Source: Anaerolineaceae bacterium (GTDB lineage Bacteria; Chloroflexota; Anaerolineae; Aggregatilineales; Phototrophicaceae). Taken from it: 64,000 nucleotides of DNA. Below the pieces are notes generated by a model, which was given only the letters and a program-made list of their open reading frames with translations, had not been told where the DNA came from and made no database searches. Positions 46,917 to 56,168 of this stretch are shown here, piece after piece. Position 1 is the first letter of the stretch; every line of letters starts with the position of its first letter. A program made the position numbers and the translations under genes. The stretch lies in the NCBI GenBank assembly GCA_002702065.1, contig NZXX01000001.1, forward strand, positions 2,542,001 through 2,606,000. Direction: 5' to 3'.

Positions 46917-47423
46917 ATGATTCATCATGTGTTGGTTCCACTGGACGGTTCTCAACTCGCAGAGAAAGCGCTGCCCATCGCGCGGCAGGTGGTGCGTTCG
47001 GGTGGCGAAATCACGCTGCTAACGGTGGTCCACAGCCCGGCACCGTTGATTAACATCGACCCCGACGAGCCAATTCATGTGGGCGATGACGCGGAATATG
47101 TGCAGGCCAGAGTAGAAAACGCCCGCGAATATCTGGAACACACCGGCAAAAACCTCCAGCTCAATGGCTATGATGTTCACCTTGAAATTGCCGGGGGCGA
47201 CCCTGCCGACGCCATCATCAAGGCCTCTGAGGAGATGCACGTCGGTTTGATCGTCATGTCCACTCATGGACGGTCTGGTCTCAGCCGCGTTCTGTTTGGC
47301 AGCATCACCCTCAAAGTGCTGGAAGCATCCTCTATACCCGTATTGGTCGTCCCTAATCGGGAGCGTGAGGAAGTGAAGCAGCCCGCCACCGCGCCTGACC
47401 TGGGACCTGATCTGGCGACTTAG
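46917..47423 (+). CDS. uspA: Universal stress protein
   Basis: A 168-residue single-domain UspA protein. HHVLVPLDGSQLAEKALPIA opens the fold, and the ATP-binding loop is STHGRSGLSRVLFGSIT (G-2x-G-9x-G-S/T), so it should bind ATP. The ribosome site is GAGG, five bases from the ATG. A possible TACAAT -10 lies at 46876-46881. It ends next to the convergent lipoate ligase gene. Confidence 0.93.
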   Translation: MIHHVLVPLDGSQLAEKALPIARQVVRSGGEITLLTVVHSPAPLINIDPDEPIHVGDDAEYVQARVENAREYLEHTGKNLQLNGYDVHLEIAGGDPADAIIKASEEMHVGLIVMSTHGRSGLSRVLFGSITLKVLEASSIPVLVVPNREREEVKQPATAPDLGPDLAT

Positions 47424-48224
47424 TCAGCGCCGGAACGTCCAGGCATCGCTGCCATAAACATCGTTTTCCAGCCAGTTCGCGGTTTCCTGTTCGGCGTCGG
47501 TCAGCGTGCCGGGCACCCATTCAATGCCAAATGTCGACGCAAAGCCGCGCGCAATTGAGTCGGCAACGGATTCCCAGTTGACTCGCTGGTGGCGCAGCGC
47601 CTCGCCGAGAGTCGTAGCCCGTTGACGCACATGCTGGCGGGCGGTCTCTCGATCTGCCTCGTTCGTATAAGCCAGCACATCACAAATACGCCCGATATCC
47701 CCATGCAGCGGAATAGTCCCGTGCTGCAAAATACCGGATTTACGCCGAACCTGCGCACTGCCCACCAGCTTGCGGCCCTGCACTGTCAGTTCATAATGCG
47801 ATGGCACATCGAAACACACTGGCCCACTGGCTGTGTTGTTGTCCTGTTGACTGGCATCCAGTTCCGTCACCATTTCCCGCAGGCTGCGCACCAGGGCCTC
47901 GCTAATGCGCTGATACGAGGGCAACACACCACCCGCCGCCAGTGGATGATCAGCGGGTAAAACCAGGCTGTAGGTCAGTTCATCGCCATGCAAGATCGCC
48001 CGCCCACCAGTTGGACGACGTACCAGGTCCCAGCCTCTATCGGCAAGGCGCTGCCGGTCCGCTTCACGGCTGCGCTGACCATAGCCCAATGACAGACAAA
48101 ACGGCATCCAGCGATACAAACGCAGGACCGGCTGGACCGGATTTGTCATCAGCAGCGCCTCGTCAATCGCCATATTGCGTGTGCCGGGGGTGGGTAAATC
48201 GTAGATGAGACGCCATTGACGCAT
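47424..48224 (-). CDS. Lipoate-protein ligase A / LipM-type octanoyltransferase
   Basis: A 266-residue biotin/lipoyl transferase fold. It has LGYGQRSREADRQRLADRGWDLVRRPTGGRAILHGDELTYSLV, and GPVCFDVPSHYELTVQGRKLVGSAQ with the Cys that acts as nucleophile in LipM and the conserved Lys. It would attach octanoyl or lipoyl groups to carrier domains of 2-oxoacid dehydrogenases or GcvH. The longer frame to 48329 is not conserved; ATG 48224 has GGAAG upstream. Confidence 0.9.
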   Translation of the reverse strand: MRQWRLIYDLPTPGTRNMAIDEALLMTNPVQPVLRLYRWMPFCLSLGYGQRSREADRQRLADRGWDLVRRPTGGRAILHGDELTYSLVLPADHPLAAGGVLPSYQRISEALVRSLREMVTELDASQQDNNTASGPVCFDVPSHYELTVQGRKLVGSAQVRRKSGILQHGTIPLHGDIGRICDVLAYTNEADRETARQHVRQRATTLGEALRHQRVNWESVADSIARGFASTFGIEWVPGTLTDAEQETANWLENDVYGSDAWTFRR

Positions 48225-48275
48225 ATTTCTTCCAAAACTATACTGAGAAAATTCGGATTGTTTAGAGGCACCTGC

Positions 48276-49523
48276 ATGACGCGTGATCAGTCTATAACCA
48301 ACAGCAGCAATACAACGACAGCCCGTCACCAGACTGTGCCCCCAGCGGCTACCAGTTTATCGAACCCGGCTTACAATAAACAGGATCGCCTGCCTCCTCC
48401 ACCGCCAGCGCGTGATTCGGCTGCACGTGACCGTGTACGCCGACGACGGGTGCGTTCGCGGCGCGGTGGCGAATGGGCATGGGTGGTGATCGCCGGTGCG
48501 ATGCTGGGCATTGTGGTGATTGTGAGCATGGGCATTTCGCTGCTCATTCGCACGTCGCAGGAGCAGCAGGAAGTGATCCCGACTGCCGCCGCTATTCTGC
48601 CAACCCCTATGGACGCCCGCACCAACTTCGCCGCCAGCGTCAGCAGTGATGGCGAATCCGTCATACTGGCCGATGGGCGCAGTCTCGCGCTGACACCCTG
48701 GAACGGGGTATCCCGCTTTACGGTGCTGGTCGCCGGGCTGGATCGTCGACCCGGTGAGAGTGGCCTCGCCTATCGCACCGACACCATGATGCTGATCAGC
48801 GTCGACCCGACAAACAACAGTTTGGGTATCCTGAGCATCCCGCGCGACCTGTACGTCGAAGTGCCGGGCTACAGCCAGCTTCAGCGTGTGAATACGGCGA
48901 TGGTCCTCGGCGAGCTGCGCCAGCCAGATTTCGGCCCTCAGCTTGCGATGCAGACAGTACAATACAATCTTGGCATCCGTGTGCATGATTTTGTCGCAGT
49001 CGATTTTCAGGCGTTTATCCAGTTTGTCGATGCTATCGGCGGGCTGGAAATCGATATCCCATACAATATCAGCGATCCGCTCTACCCGGATATGAACTAT
49101 GGCTACGACCCGTTCTATATCCGTGCCGGACTGCAAACCCTGGACGGCATCACCGCGCTTAAGTATGCACGTACACGCCACGGCGACAGCGACTTTCAAC
49201 GTGCGCAGCGGCAGCAGCTGGTGCTGTATGCCATCCGCGATCGCCTGCTGGATGCGGACAATCTGCCGCAGTTGATCATCCAGTCGCCCAGCCTGTGGGC
49301 AGCCCTGCAAGACAATGTATTCACGGGCCTCACGCTCGACCAGATTATTCAGCTTGGCCTGTTTCTGAAAGATGTGCCATCCGAGAATATCCATACGGGG
49401 GTCATCAATGAGGCCTACACCGTTGGCTACACCACTGAACAGGGTGGGCAGGTACTGGTGCCGGATCGCAGCCGCATTGGTCAGTTGATGGTCGAAACAT
49501 TCGGGCCGGATTATTCTCAATAA
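48276..49523 (+). CDS. LytR-CpsA-Psr (LCP) family protein
   Basis: A 415-residue protein: a basic cytoplasmic N terminus (to about 65), one membrane helix (about 67-92), and an extracellular LCP domain with VLVAGLDRRPGE, YRTDTMMLISVDP, SIPRDLYVEVPGY, and YARTRHGDSDFQRAQRQQ. LCP enzymes transfer undecaprenyl-linked polymers to cell-wall or surface acceptors. The ATG at 48276 has GAGG nine bases upstream; the earlier ATG at 48216 overlaps the divergent gene. A terminator follows. Confidence 0.93.
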   Translation: MTRDQSITNSSNTTTARHQTVPPAATSLSNPAYNKQDRLPPPPPARDSAARDRVRRRRVRSRRGGEWAWVVIAGAMLGIVVIVSMGISLLIRTSQEQQEVIPTAAAILPTPMDARTNFAASVSSDGESVILADGRSLALTPWNGVSRFTVLVAGLDRRPGESGLAYRTDTMMLISVDPTNNSLGILSIPRDLYVEVPGYSQLQRVNTAMVLGELRQPDFGPQLAMQTVQYNLGIRVHDFVAVDFQAFIQFVDAIGGLEIDIPYNISDPLYPDMNYGYDPFYIRAGLQTLDGITALKYARTRHGDSDFQRAQRQQLVLYAIRDRLLDADNLPQLIIQSPSLWAALQDNVFTGLTLDQIIQLGLFLKDVPSENIHTGVINEAYTVGYTTEQGGQVLVPDRSRIGQLMVETFGPDYSQ

Positions 49524-49550
49524 ACCAGCCGCAACCTGGCAGAATCAAAA

Positions 49551-49580
49551 CAGCACACGCAAACTGGTGTGCTGTTTTTT
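49551..49580. terminator. Two-way terminator between the LCP gene and a small RNA
   Basis: CAGCACAC (49551-49558) pairs with GTGTGCTG (49567-49574). On the plus strand TTTTTT follows, ending the LCP transcript. On the minus strand TTTTGATT follows, ending the 6S-like RNA. Confidence 0.85.
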
Positions 49581-49589
49581 GTTTAAGGT

Positions 49590-49760
49590 AGCCCGCCATG
49601 CCGTGTGATCGCGTAGTGTTGAGCCTGCTTTCGCAGGTTGGGCATCTCTCCTGATGTTTTTGCCTTGGCTCAGGCCTATCGCATCCACACCGGTCTTCGA
49701 CGCCCCTCAAATGGGTGTTGGCTCAAAACGGTTGGCGCCATCACGCGCACGGCAGGACTG
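49590..49760 (-). ncRNA. ssrS: 6S-like small RNA candidate
   Basis: A minus-strand, non-coding transcript of about 170 bases with its own promoter and terminator. Its ends form a long bulged stem: AGUCC/GGGCU, UGCCGUG/CACGGCA, UGAU/AUCA. Inside lies a mostly unpaired region, with the GNRA hairpin CCUGC-GAAA-GCAGG on the 3' side and a further arm with GAUG/CAUC and GCCU/AGGC. A long imperfect hairpin with a central bubble, of 160-200 bases, is the plan of 6S RNA, which mimics an open promoter and binds RNA polymerase. The exact ends and identity were not computed. Confidence 0.6.
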
Positions 49761-49766
49761 ACGTTT

Positions 49767-49796
49767 GTTATACCATGCGGTTCAACCGAGTGTAAA
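49767..49796 (-). promoter_or_regulatory. Promoter of the 6S-like RNA
   Basis: Minus-strand TTTACA (49796-49791), 18 bases, TATAAC (49772-49767). The predicted start, about seven bases downstream, is at the beginning of the closing stem. Confidence 0.65.
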
Positions 49797-49936
49797 GGCT
49801 AATTTACGTACAGACGCAGGGTACATTCGTGCTATTGGCCGGAATATAAACCCTTTTTGAACCGCCATCAACTAGGGAAGCTAGTGCCCGGCCAAAGCAT
49901 ACAGACGAGCACCTGATAGTGTCTGTCTGGCGAAAT

Positions 49937-49963
49937 CAAAAACCGGCCCACATTGAGCCGGTT
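49937..49963 (-). terminator. aspS terminator
   Basis: Minus-strand AACCGGC (49963-49957 side) pairs with GCCGGTT (49947-49941), followed by TTTTGATTT. It lies about 25 bases after the aspS stop. The stretch 49797-49936 holds nothing I can identify. Confidence 0.8.
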
Positions 49964-49988
49964 CGTTGTTATTGATGTCAGAAAACGA

Positions 49989-51794
49989 CTATTCTTCGTC
50001 TTCTTCTGGCAGGTCGAGCTTGATATGCAGTTCGGCAAGCTGGCCCGGTTCCGCAGCCGACGGTGTGCCAGACATGACGTCTGCCCCGGTCTGCGATTTG
50101 GGGAAAGCAATCACCTCGCGGATATTCGGTTCGCCCGCCAGCAGGGCGACAATGCGGTCAATCCCCCAGGCGATACCCCCATGCGGCGGCACACCATACT
50201 CAAAGGCTTCGAGGATATGCCCAAACTGTTCGCGCGCGCTTTCCATATTCTGACCGATCAGCGGGAAAATTTTCTCCTGAAGCGCCCGGTCATGAATACG
50301 AATACTGCCCCCGGCTACTTCAAAACCGTTGCAGACCATATCGTACTGCGAACCGCGTGCGGCACCAGGGTCCGTATCTAGCAGCGTTACATCTTCCGGC
50401 ATGGGCATGGTGAACAGATGCTGTGACGGGTCCCAGCGCTGTTCGTCCTCATTCCATAGGAATTCCGGGAAGTCGATCACCCAGCAGAACGCCAGAAGGC
50501 TGGTATCAAGCAGGCCTAGTTCCTGCGCCAGATGCCGCCGCAGCACATCGGTCACATCCCACACCACTTCCTTGCGATCCGACATGAACAGCAGCAGATC
50601 GCCCGGTTGGGCGCCGGTACGTTCGAACAGTTCCACCTTCTGGTCAACCGTGAAGAACTTGCTGATCGGCCCTTTGGCCTCGCCATTCGGGTCGCTGGAC
50701 AGGGCAATATAGGCCAGACCTTTCGCGCCCGCCGCCTTTGCCATATCTTCCAGTTCCGCCGCGACCTGCCGCAGCTTCGTGCCGCTCAGTTCGCCAGCCA
50801 TCCCCGGCGCACGCAGCACCCGGACCGGATGCCCGGCTTCGACATTGTTGACAAACACCGGGAAACCGCTTTTGCCGGCGAGGTCGCTGATGTCGATAGC
50901 GCGCAAATCATAACGAATATCCGGCTTGTCGCTGCCATACCAGTCCATCGCGTCCTTATACAGCAGGCGCGGGAATGGTTCCTCCATAATGCGCTTGTCC
51001 GGCGTGACCTTCTTGACCAGCTCTCGCATCATGGTTTCGTTCAACTGCATCACGTCTTCGCGCTCGACAAAGCTCATTTCAAGGTCGAGCTGCGTGAATT
51101 CCGGCTGGCGCTGGCCGCGCAAATCCTCGTCGCGGAAACAGCGGGCAATCTGGAAATAGCGTTCGTAACCACCCACCATCAGCAGCTGCTTCAACTGCTG
51201 TGGGCTTTGGGGCAGCGCATAGAACTTGCCCGGCTGCAACCGGCTCGGCACCAGAAAATCGCGGGCGCCTTCGGGCGTGGTCTTAAAGAGGATCGGCGTC
51301 TCGACCTCGACAAAGCCCCGCTCATCCAGCCAGTCGCGGATAAACTTGACGGCTTTGTGGCGCAGCACGATATTGTTCTGCATTTTCGGGCGGCGCAGGT
51401 CGAGATAACGATACTTCATGCGCACCGCTTCCTCGATGTTGTCTTCTTTATTGATGTAAAACGGTGGTGTCTTGGCCGGGTTCAGGACATTGATTTCACT
51501 GGCAACCACTTCGACCTCACCAGTAGCCAGGTCAGGGTTCGACGTCCCTTCCGGACGCATACGGACTTTACCCTTTACCTGCAAGACATACTCATTGCGG
51601 GCATTATTGGCATTCGCGTGGGCATCCGGCGCATTTTCTTCATCCACCACAATCTGGCAGATTCCCCAACGGTCGCGCAGATCAATGAAGATCAACCCAC
51701 CCTGGTCCCGGCGGCGGTTCACCCAGCCAGCCAGCACCACGTCCTGACCGGCATGCTCCGGTCGCAAGTCCCCGCAAAAAAGTGTCTTTAACAT
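49989..51794 (-). CDS. aspS: Aspartyl-tRNA synthetase
   Basis: A 601-residue class IIb synthetase of the bacterial type. The N-terminal OB domain (LAGWVNRRRDQGGLIFIDLRDRWG) is followed by motif 1 around FVEVETPILFKTTPEGARDFLVPSR, motif 2 FRDEDLRGQRQPEFTQLDLE and motif 3 GIAWGIDRIVALL; the bacterial GAD insertion lies near residues 285-420. The ATG at 51794 has AGGAG upstream; the longer frame to 51884 is not conserved. Discriminating versus non-discriminating type cannot be settled by eye. Confidence 0.97.
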   Translation of the reverse strand: MLKTLFCGDLRPEHAGQDVVLAGWVNRRRDQGGLIFIDLRDRWGICQIVVDEENAPDAHANANNARNEYVLQVKGKVRMRPEGTSNPDLATGEVEVVASEINVLNPAKTPPFYINKEDNIEEAVRMKYRYLDLRRPKMQNNIVLRHKAVKFIRDWLDERGFVEVETPILFKTTPEGARDFLVPSRLQPGKFYALPQSPQQLKQLLMVGGYERYFQIARCFRDEDLRGQRQPEFTQLDLEMSFVEREDVMQLNETMMRELVKKVTPDKRIMEEPFPRLLYKDAMDWYGSDKPDIRYDLRAIDISDLAGKSGFPVFVNNVEAGHPVRVLRAPGMAGELSGTKLRQVAAELEDMAKAAGAKGLAYIALSSDPNGEAKGPISKFFTVDQKVELFERTGAQPGDLLLFMSDRKEVVWDVTDVLRRHLAQELGLLDTSLLAFCWVIDFPEFLWNEDEQRWDPSQHLFTMPMPEDVTLLDTDPGAARGSQYDMVCNGFEVAGGSIRIHDRALQEKIFPLIGQNMESAREQFGHILEAFEYGVPPHGGIAWGIDRIVALLAGEPNIREVIAFPKSQTGADVMSGTPSAAEPGQLAELHIKLDLPEEDEE

Positions 51795-51880
51795 AGCTCC
51801 TGTCTGCTCCTGTGAGGTAGAGGTGAAACAAAGCACCGCTGGCAAAGGATAGCACGTTACGGCCCAGAAATAAATGGCGG

Positions 51881-51915
51881 GCAAATAAAAACAGCGCCGA
51901 CCATGCGACGCTGTT
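51881..51915 (-). terminator. Terminator of the DUF4870-like gene
   Basis: Minus-strand AACAGCG (51915-51909) pairs with CGCTGTT (51896-51890), followed by TTTTATTTG, about 25 bases after the gene's stop. Confidence 0.7.
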
Positions 51916-51940
51916 TGAAGGCAATTGTCAACTGCCGATA

Positions 51941-52612
51941 CTAAACCACGTTCAGCAGTCCACCGGCAAGCTGCCGGTCTACCCAGCGCGCGATATAGGG
52001 GTAGCGATAATCACGCCCGTTATAGGTCTGTATCGCCGCAATGGTGCCGAGCAGCAGCATGGCGAACGGCATCAGGCACACCACAACCAGCAGCGCAATG
52101 CCCACCAAACCCCACAGCGGTGCCAGTATGAAACCGATCACCACCAGCATCAGCAGCAGCGCCACAACCAGACCGATCATCCAGGCAATGCCGCCGATCA
52201 CCAGCAGCGCCAGCGCCCCGACCGTGCCCACCAGTTGCAGCACAAACGCTTGCAGCGCATGAAACGTCACATAGTCCGACTTGTTGCGGAACAGGAAGTA
52301 AATCACCAGCGGCACAAACATGCTCAGGGGCAGGCTGAACCCAGCCGTCGCAAAGGCCGTCAAAAAGGTGATCCACACGCTGGCATGGGCCACCGCGGCC
52401 CAGATACGTTCGTCATCGCTCACATGCATCGTGCTATAACTGCGTGGAATATCCTTGCCTTTGCGCGGGCCATAGTAACGCTGCTCATATTCGCGCACCA
52501 CATCCCGTTTGGGCATTTCCTCCATTGGCGGGGGTGGCGCAGACGACAAGCGAGACACCCGCTCTTCATTATCCGTATCAGCATTCGTAACCTGATTTAG
52601 TTCTTCCGTCAT
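51941..52612 (-). CDS. DUF4870/Tic20-like membrane protein
   Basis: A 223-residue protein with a polar, Pro-rich N terminus (1-65) and about four membrane helices. DERIWAAVAHASVWITFL, YFLFRNKSDYVTFHALQAFVLQLV and the C-terminal YNGRDYRYPYIARWVD fit the DUF4870 family, whose function is unknown. The ATG at 52612 is used; the longer frame to 52690 overlaps the divergent small gene's leader region. No obvious link to neighbours. Confidence 0.82.
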   Translation of the reverse strand: MTEELNQVTNADTDNEERVSRLSSAPPPPMEEMPKRDVVREYEQRYYGPRKGKDIPRSYSTMHVSDDERIWAAVAHASVWITFLTAFATAGFSLPLSMFVPLVIYFLFRNKSDYVTFHALQAFVLQLVGTVGALALLVIGGIAWMIGLVVALLLMLVVIGFILAPLWGLVGIALLVVVCLMPFAMLLLGTIAAIQTYNGRDYRYPYIARWVDRQLAGGLLNVV

Positions 52613-52748
52613 ACCCGTAGAGACCCCTGTGTTACATCGTATTTGATTCCTATACGTGAACCGCGCGGCATCGGTTTCACATATTGGCAAACCGGACGTA
52701 AATTCGACTGTCCCAAAAGCAGAATGCCCTTCCCGCCCAACGGACCTA

Positions 52749-52757
52749 TGGTATACT
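52749..52757 (+). promoter_or_regulatory. Extended -10 promoter, leaderless gene
   Basis: TGG-TATACT (52749-52757) ends eight bases before the ATG at 52766. Transcription would begin within about a base of that ATG, so the mRNA is probably leaderless. Confidence 0.5.
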
Positions 52758-52765
52758 CTTGCCTC

Positions 52766-52975
52766 ATGTTCGACAAATCACTCACCAAACGACAGCTTGG
52801 CCTGTTGATGATCATCGTCGGCACGCTGGGGTTTCTGGCCATTATCGGCATCGACCTCATTGATGTTGGACGCGAAGGCGGCATCGGCCCGGCACAACGC
52901 ATCGCCCTCGGCCTGATGATGGCAACGGCCCTGCTCGGCCTCACGCTGCTCCCGCTCAAGAACACACCGGCATAA
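52766..52975 (+). CDS. Small two-helix membrane protein
   Basis: A 69-residue protein with two membrane helices (about 10-28 and 46-63) joined by a short charged loop, VGREGGIGPAQR. No family recognised. No ribosome site precedes the ATG, but an extended -10 box lies eight bases upstream, pointing to a leaderless mRNA. It ends 3 bases before the glycosyltransferase gene, so the two are likely co-transcribed. Confidence 0.7.
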   Translation: MFDKSLTKRQLGLLMIIVGTLGFLAIIGIDLIDVGREGGIGPAQRIALGLMMATALLGLTLLPLKNTPA

Positions 52976-52978
52976 CGC

Positions 52979-54673
52979 ATGACCCGAACTGCCACGACTC
53001 AGACCGACCGTGCTGCCCCATCGCTGATCACGCTAAATCGCATTTTGATGGCTGCCGCGCTGGTGATTCTGATCGGCCTGCTGGGCGTCTATGTCGTCTA
53101 TGCCAGCAACCTGATACAGTTCCCATTCGACTATGACCAGGGCGAAGGCTTTGAACTGGTCGACACGATCCTGTTTAGTCAGGGTCAATGGCCGTATCTG
53201 GATACCGAAATTTATCCCTTTTATTCCAGCAATTATCCACCCCTGTTCCACGTCATTGCTGCGCCCTTTGTCTGGCTGTTCGGGCCCGGCTACGCGTATG
53301 GCCGGCTGCTTGGGTTCCTCGGCACGCTGGTCACGGCAACCGCCATCGGCTATGCCGTTTACCGGGATGGCCAACAACGCTTGATCGCCATTTTATCCGG
53401 GCTGGCTTTTCTCGCATCCAACACGATTTATCACATCGGCCCGCTGTTTCGCCAGCACATGACGATGGTGATGTTCGAGATGCTGGCCGTACTGGTGCTG
53501 GCCCATGCCAACGAACTGGGCAACCCGCAGCAGCGCCGCAGCAGGCTTGTGCTCGGCCTGGTGCTGATCCTCGCGGCTGGCTACACCAAACAACTGGCTT
53601 ATGCCACCGCCATCGCCGCGCTGGCGTTCCTGTTCATCCGCAATCCACGCCGGGGCATCCTGTACGGCCTGGGCTTTGGGCTGGTGGGCGCTGCCATTTT
53701 TGTGGGAATCAACGTGGCAACCAATGGCCAATGGTGGTTGCAAACCATTACCGCCAACGTCAATACGTTTTATCCACACCAGACGGTGGGCCTGTTTCAG
53801 TTATGGTTTGGCCTGCATGGGTTTCTGATCGTGCCCGCCGTACTGTACATCGTGTACGAATTCTATTTTGACCGCATTTCGATTTACAGCCTGTGGTGGA
53901 TGGTCGCTGTTGCCAACAGCATCCTGTCCGGCAAATGGGGCGCAGGCGACAGCTATTTCGCCACTGCCATTGCCGCAACCTGTGTCCTTAGCGGCTTGTT
54001 TGCAGCACGCACCCTCAACCGGCGCTGGCAGTTCCCGCCCAATTACCTGACCCGGCGCGTTATCGACCCACTGCGCCCGCTGGCTCCGGCGCTGGCATCT
54101 GCTGCGCTCATCATTATCCCGCTGCTTTACGTGGGCTATGGACGCGCGGTGCTGCACATGCCCACTACTGGCCCGGTCTTCGAGCCGCTGGCAAATGCGC
54201 TCAATATTCACCCCAACGCACAAAACGGCTTTTATGATTCGGCCCGGCAGCAGGACGGCAGCTTTTCCGGTGGATACGCCGACATCGGCCACCTGACCAC
54301 CCAGGGGGACATCGAAGCCGGTTATGCCATTGTCGATCTGATTAAAGCAGTCGATGGCCCGGTACTCAGCGAGGAAGCCGGATTTAACCTGTTGGCGGGC
54401 AAGGACGTTATCACCAACCCGACGCAGCTGCTCAACCTCGCCAACAACAGCCTGTATGACGGTGATGCTCTGCTGAGCATGATCGAAGATCGTACATTCG
54501 GCCTGATCGTTCTGCGGGCCCAGTTTTACCCGGTGCCGGTTCTTCAGGCGATTGGACGCAACTATACCCAGACAGAATCCATCCGCATGAATGGGTTTGA
54601 ATATCTGATGCTACGGCCACAGCCCCCACAATCGATGGACAGCGACACCGAAGACTCTAACGGCGGGGGTTAA
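52979..54673 (+). CDS. GT-C type membrane glycosyltransferase (family 39-like)
   Basis: A 564-residue polytopic protein with about ten helices, then a soluble C-terminal part (from about 390). The first outside loop has FDYDQGEGFELVD, the acidic motif expected for lipid-phosphate-sugar-dependent GT-C enzymes, followed by YPFYSSNYPPLFHV. It would transfer a sugar from a polyprenyl carrier at the outer face. Its last 17 bases overlap the convergent AAA gene. Confidence 0.85.
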   Translation: MTRTATTQTDRAAPSLITLNRILMAAALVILIGLLGVYVVYASNLIQFPFDYDQGEGFELVDTILFSQGQWPYLDTEIYPFYSSNYPPLFHVIAAPFVWLFGPGYAYGRLLGFLGTLVTATAIGYAVYRDGQQRLIAILSGLAFLASNTIYHIGPLFRQHMTMVMFEMLAVLVLAHANELGNPQQRRSRLVLGLVLILAAGYTKQLAYATAIAALAFLFIRNPRRGILYGLGFGLVGAAIFVGINVATNGQWWLQTITANVNTFYPHQTVGLFQLWFGLHGFLIVPAVLYIVYEFYFDRISIYSLWWMVAVANSILSGKWGAGDSYFATAIAATCVLSGLFAARTLNRRWQFPPNYLTRRVIDPLRPLAPALASAALIIIPLLYVGYGRAVLHMPTTGPVFEPLANALNIHPNAQNGFYDSARQQDGSFSGGYADIGHLTTQGDIEAGYAIVDLIKAVDGPVLSEEAGFNLLAGKDVITNPTQLLNLANNSLYDGDALLSMIEDRTFGLIVLRAQFYPVPVLQAIGRNYTQTESIRMNGFEYLMLRPQPPQSMDSDTEDSNGGG

Positions 54674-55955
54674 ACGGCGGCTTGCCAGCACTCTTGCTGC
54701 CCGTGTTCAGGCCGATGGGCTGGCGGCGGGCGAGAAATTCGTTATTCGATCGGATTTGCCGCAGCAAGCTGTCCACCGACGCCTGCAAGAAATCCAGCGT
54801 GACCTGGGTGCTGTGGGCATGGGCCGCCAGCATCCGGGCGTGCAGCGCCGATTCACGCACGAACGCGCCCGGCTGCCCCACGAGCTGGCTCACCACCGCC
54901 TGATGCTCATCACTCCATTGCTCAGCCATGTAATGCCGCAGCATCTGTTCGGCATGATGCTCATCTTCAATAGTGGGGATGACAAAGATGCGATCCAGAC
55001 GACCGGGCCGCCGGGCAATCCGCTCGTCGATGACTTCGGGGTAATTGGTCGTCGCCAGCAGCAGCGCGCCCTGCGGGTTGTTCGGCGATTCCACGCCATC
55101 CAGCACATTCAAGACGCGGGCTTTATCGTCTTCGTGCAGGTACGCATCCAGTTCTTCGACGATCAGCAGCACCGGATAATGGGCGGCGGTGACTGCCTGC
55201 AAAGCACGCTGGATCTTCTCGAACGACGCACCATCGCGGTCCGAGCCAGAGACATAAACCACAATGCGCCCCTGATCAATTGCAATTTTCGCCATCGCCG
55301 CGCACAGCATGGTCTTGCCAGTCCCTGGCACACCGGCCAGCAGCAGCTTACGGAAAGGTGCCAGCTTCAACTGCTGGTAAATTTCGACGCCTTCATTGAA
55401 GAACGCCTCCATATCTTCCAGCAAATTCTGCTTCAGGTCCGGCGGCAGAATAACATCATCCCAGGAGACGGTCGGGTCGAAGAACGAATCGGTCCCGCCG
55501 ATAATGTAGACATCGCGGCGACGGCGGATGCGCGGGCGTACCGCACGGGCGCAGGCATACTCAAATGCCGCCCATGTGTCCAGCCGGTCTTCGGGCAGCA
55601 GCGCAATTGCCGTCAGGTCGCGGGCGTCGTCATCGAAGTACGAACTGGCGTAAATTACTTCGAATGAGTCGCCATCTTCAACGGAAAACTGGAACGCATA
55701 GGCCCCGGCGGACCCCATCAGCACCGCCGACCGACCGCGCGAGCCATAATCGCTGATCGGCACGACCACCGAACAGTCGAGTTGTTCCAGGCCTTCATAA
55801 CGGGCCTTACCCCGCAGACGACGCCCTGGCTTGATCTGATGCTGGGCGATCCGATTGCTGCATTCGGCGGAAGCCCAGACAGCCACATAGGGGCGATCCG
55901 GCCAACGCTGCTGCCAGGTCTCAGAAGCCCAATTTACCAGGCGTTCATATTGCAT
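54657..55955 (-). CDS. AAA family ATPase
   Basis: A 432-residue protein with a beta-rich N-domain (1-150) of unknown type and an AAA ATPase module: Walker A AGVPGTGKTM, Walker B LLIVEELDAYL (the usual DE is EE), sensor 1 LLLATTNYPEV and arginine fingers near RRPGRLDR. AAA modules remodel proteins; the client is unknown. The frame extends to 56078, but that ATG is part of a TATAAT promoter box, so the ATG at 55955 with a GAGG site is preferred. Confidence 0.85.
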   Translation of the reverse strand: MQYERLVNWASETWQQRWPDRPYVAVWASAECSNRIAQHQIKPGRRLRGKARYEGLEQLDCSVVVPISDYGSRGRSAVLMGSAGAYAFQFSVEDGDSFEVIYASSYFDDDARDLTAIALLPEDRLDTWAAFEYACARAVRPRIRRRRDVYIIGGTDSFFDPTVSWDDVILPPDLKQNLLEDMEAFFNEGVEIYQQLKLAPFRKLLLAGVPGTGKTMLCAAMAKIAIDQGRIVVYVSGSDRDGASFEKIQRALQAVTAAHYPVLLIVEELDAYLHEDDKARVLNVLDGVESPNNPQGALLLATTNYPEVIDERIARRPGRLDRIFVIPTIEDEHHAEQMLRHYMAEQWSDEHQAVVSQLVGQPGAFVRESALHARMLAAHAHSTQVTLDFLQASVDSLLRQIRSNNEFLARRQPIGLNTGSKSAGKPPFNPRR

Positions 55956-56076
55956 ATCACAGCCTCTGCTATGCTTCTGTTTCAGGCCCAGGTTCTTATA
56001 CACAGACCGGGCCATCGATCGTGAGATCGCACGCTGCTTCCCTCGCTGCCGAGAGCTTTCCATCAGGTCAGAATTC

Positions 56077-56105
56077 ATTATAGTGCCCTTTCAACTGGCT
56101 GATAA
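56077..56105 (-). promoter_or_regulatory. Promoter of the AAA ATPase gene
   Basis: Minus-strand TTATCA (56105-56100), 17 bases, TATAAT (56082-56077). The -10 box contains the A and T of the distal ATG at 56078, so that codon would not be transcribed; it leaves a leader of about 110 bases before 55955. Confidence 0.5.
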
Positions 56106-56168
56106 GGGACTTGCACAACGCTACGTTTATGTTCACAATCTACGTTATTCATTATACAAAATTGGGAA

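Noticed and set aside
55956..56078. Longer N terminus of the AAA ATPase from ATG 56078
   Set aside because: That ATG lies within a TATAAT promoter box with a proper -35, and the added 41 residues are Arg/Ser-rich without similarity to the domain; ATG 55955 has a better ribosome site.
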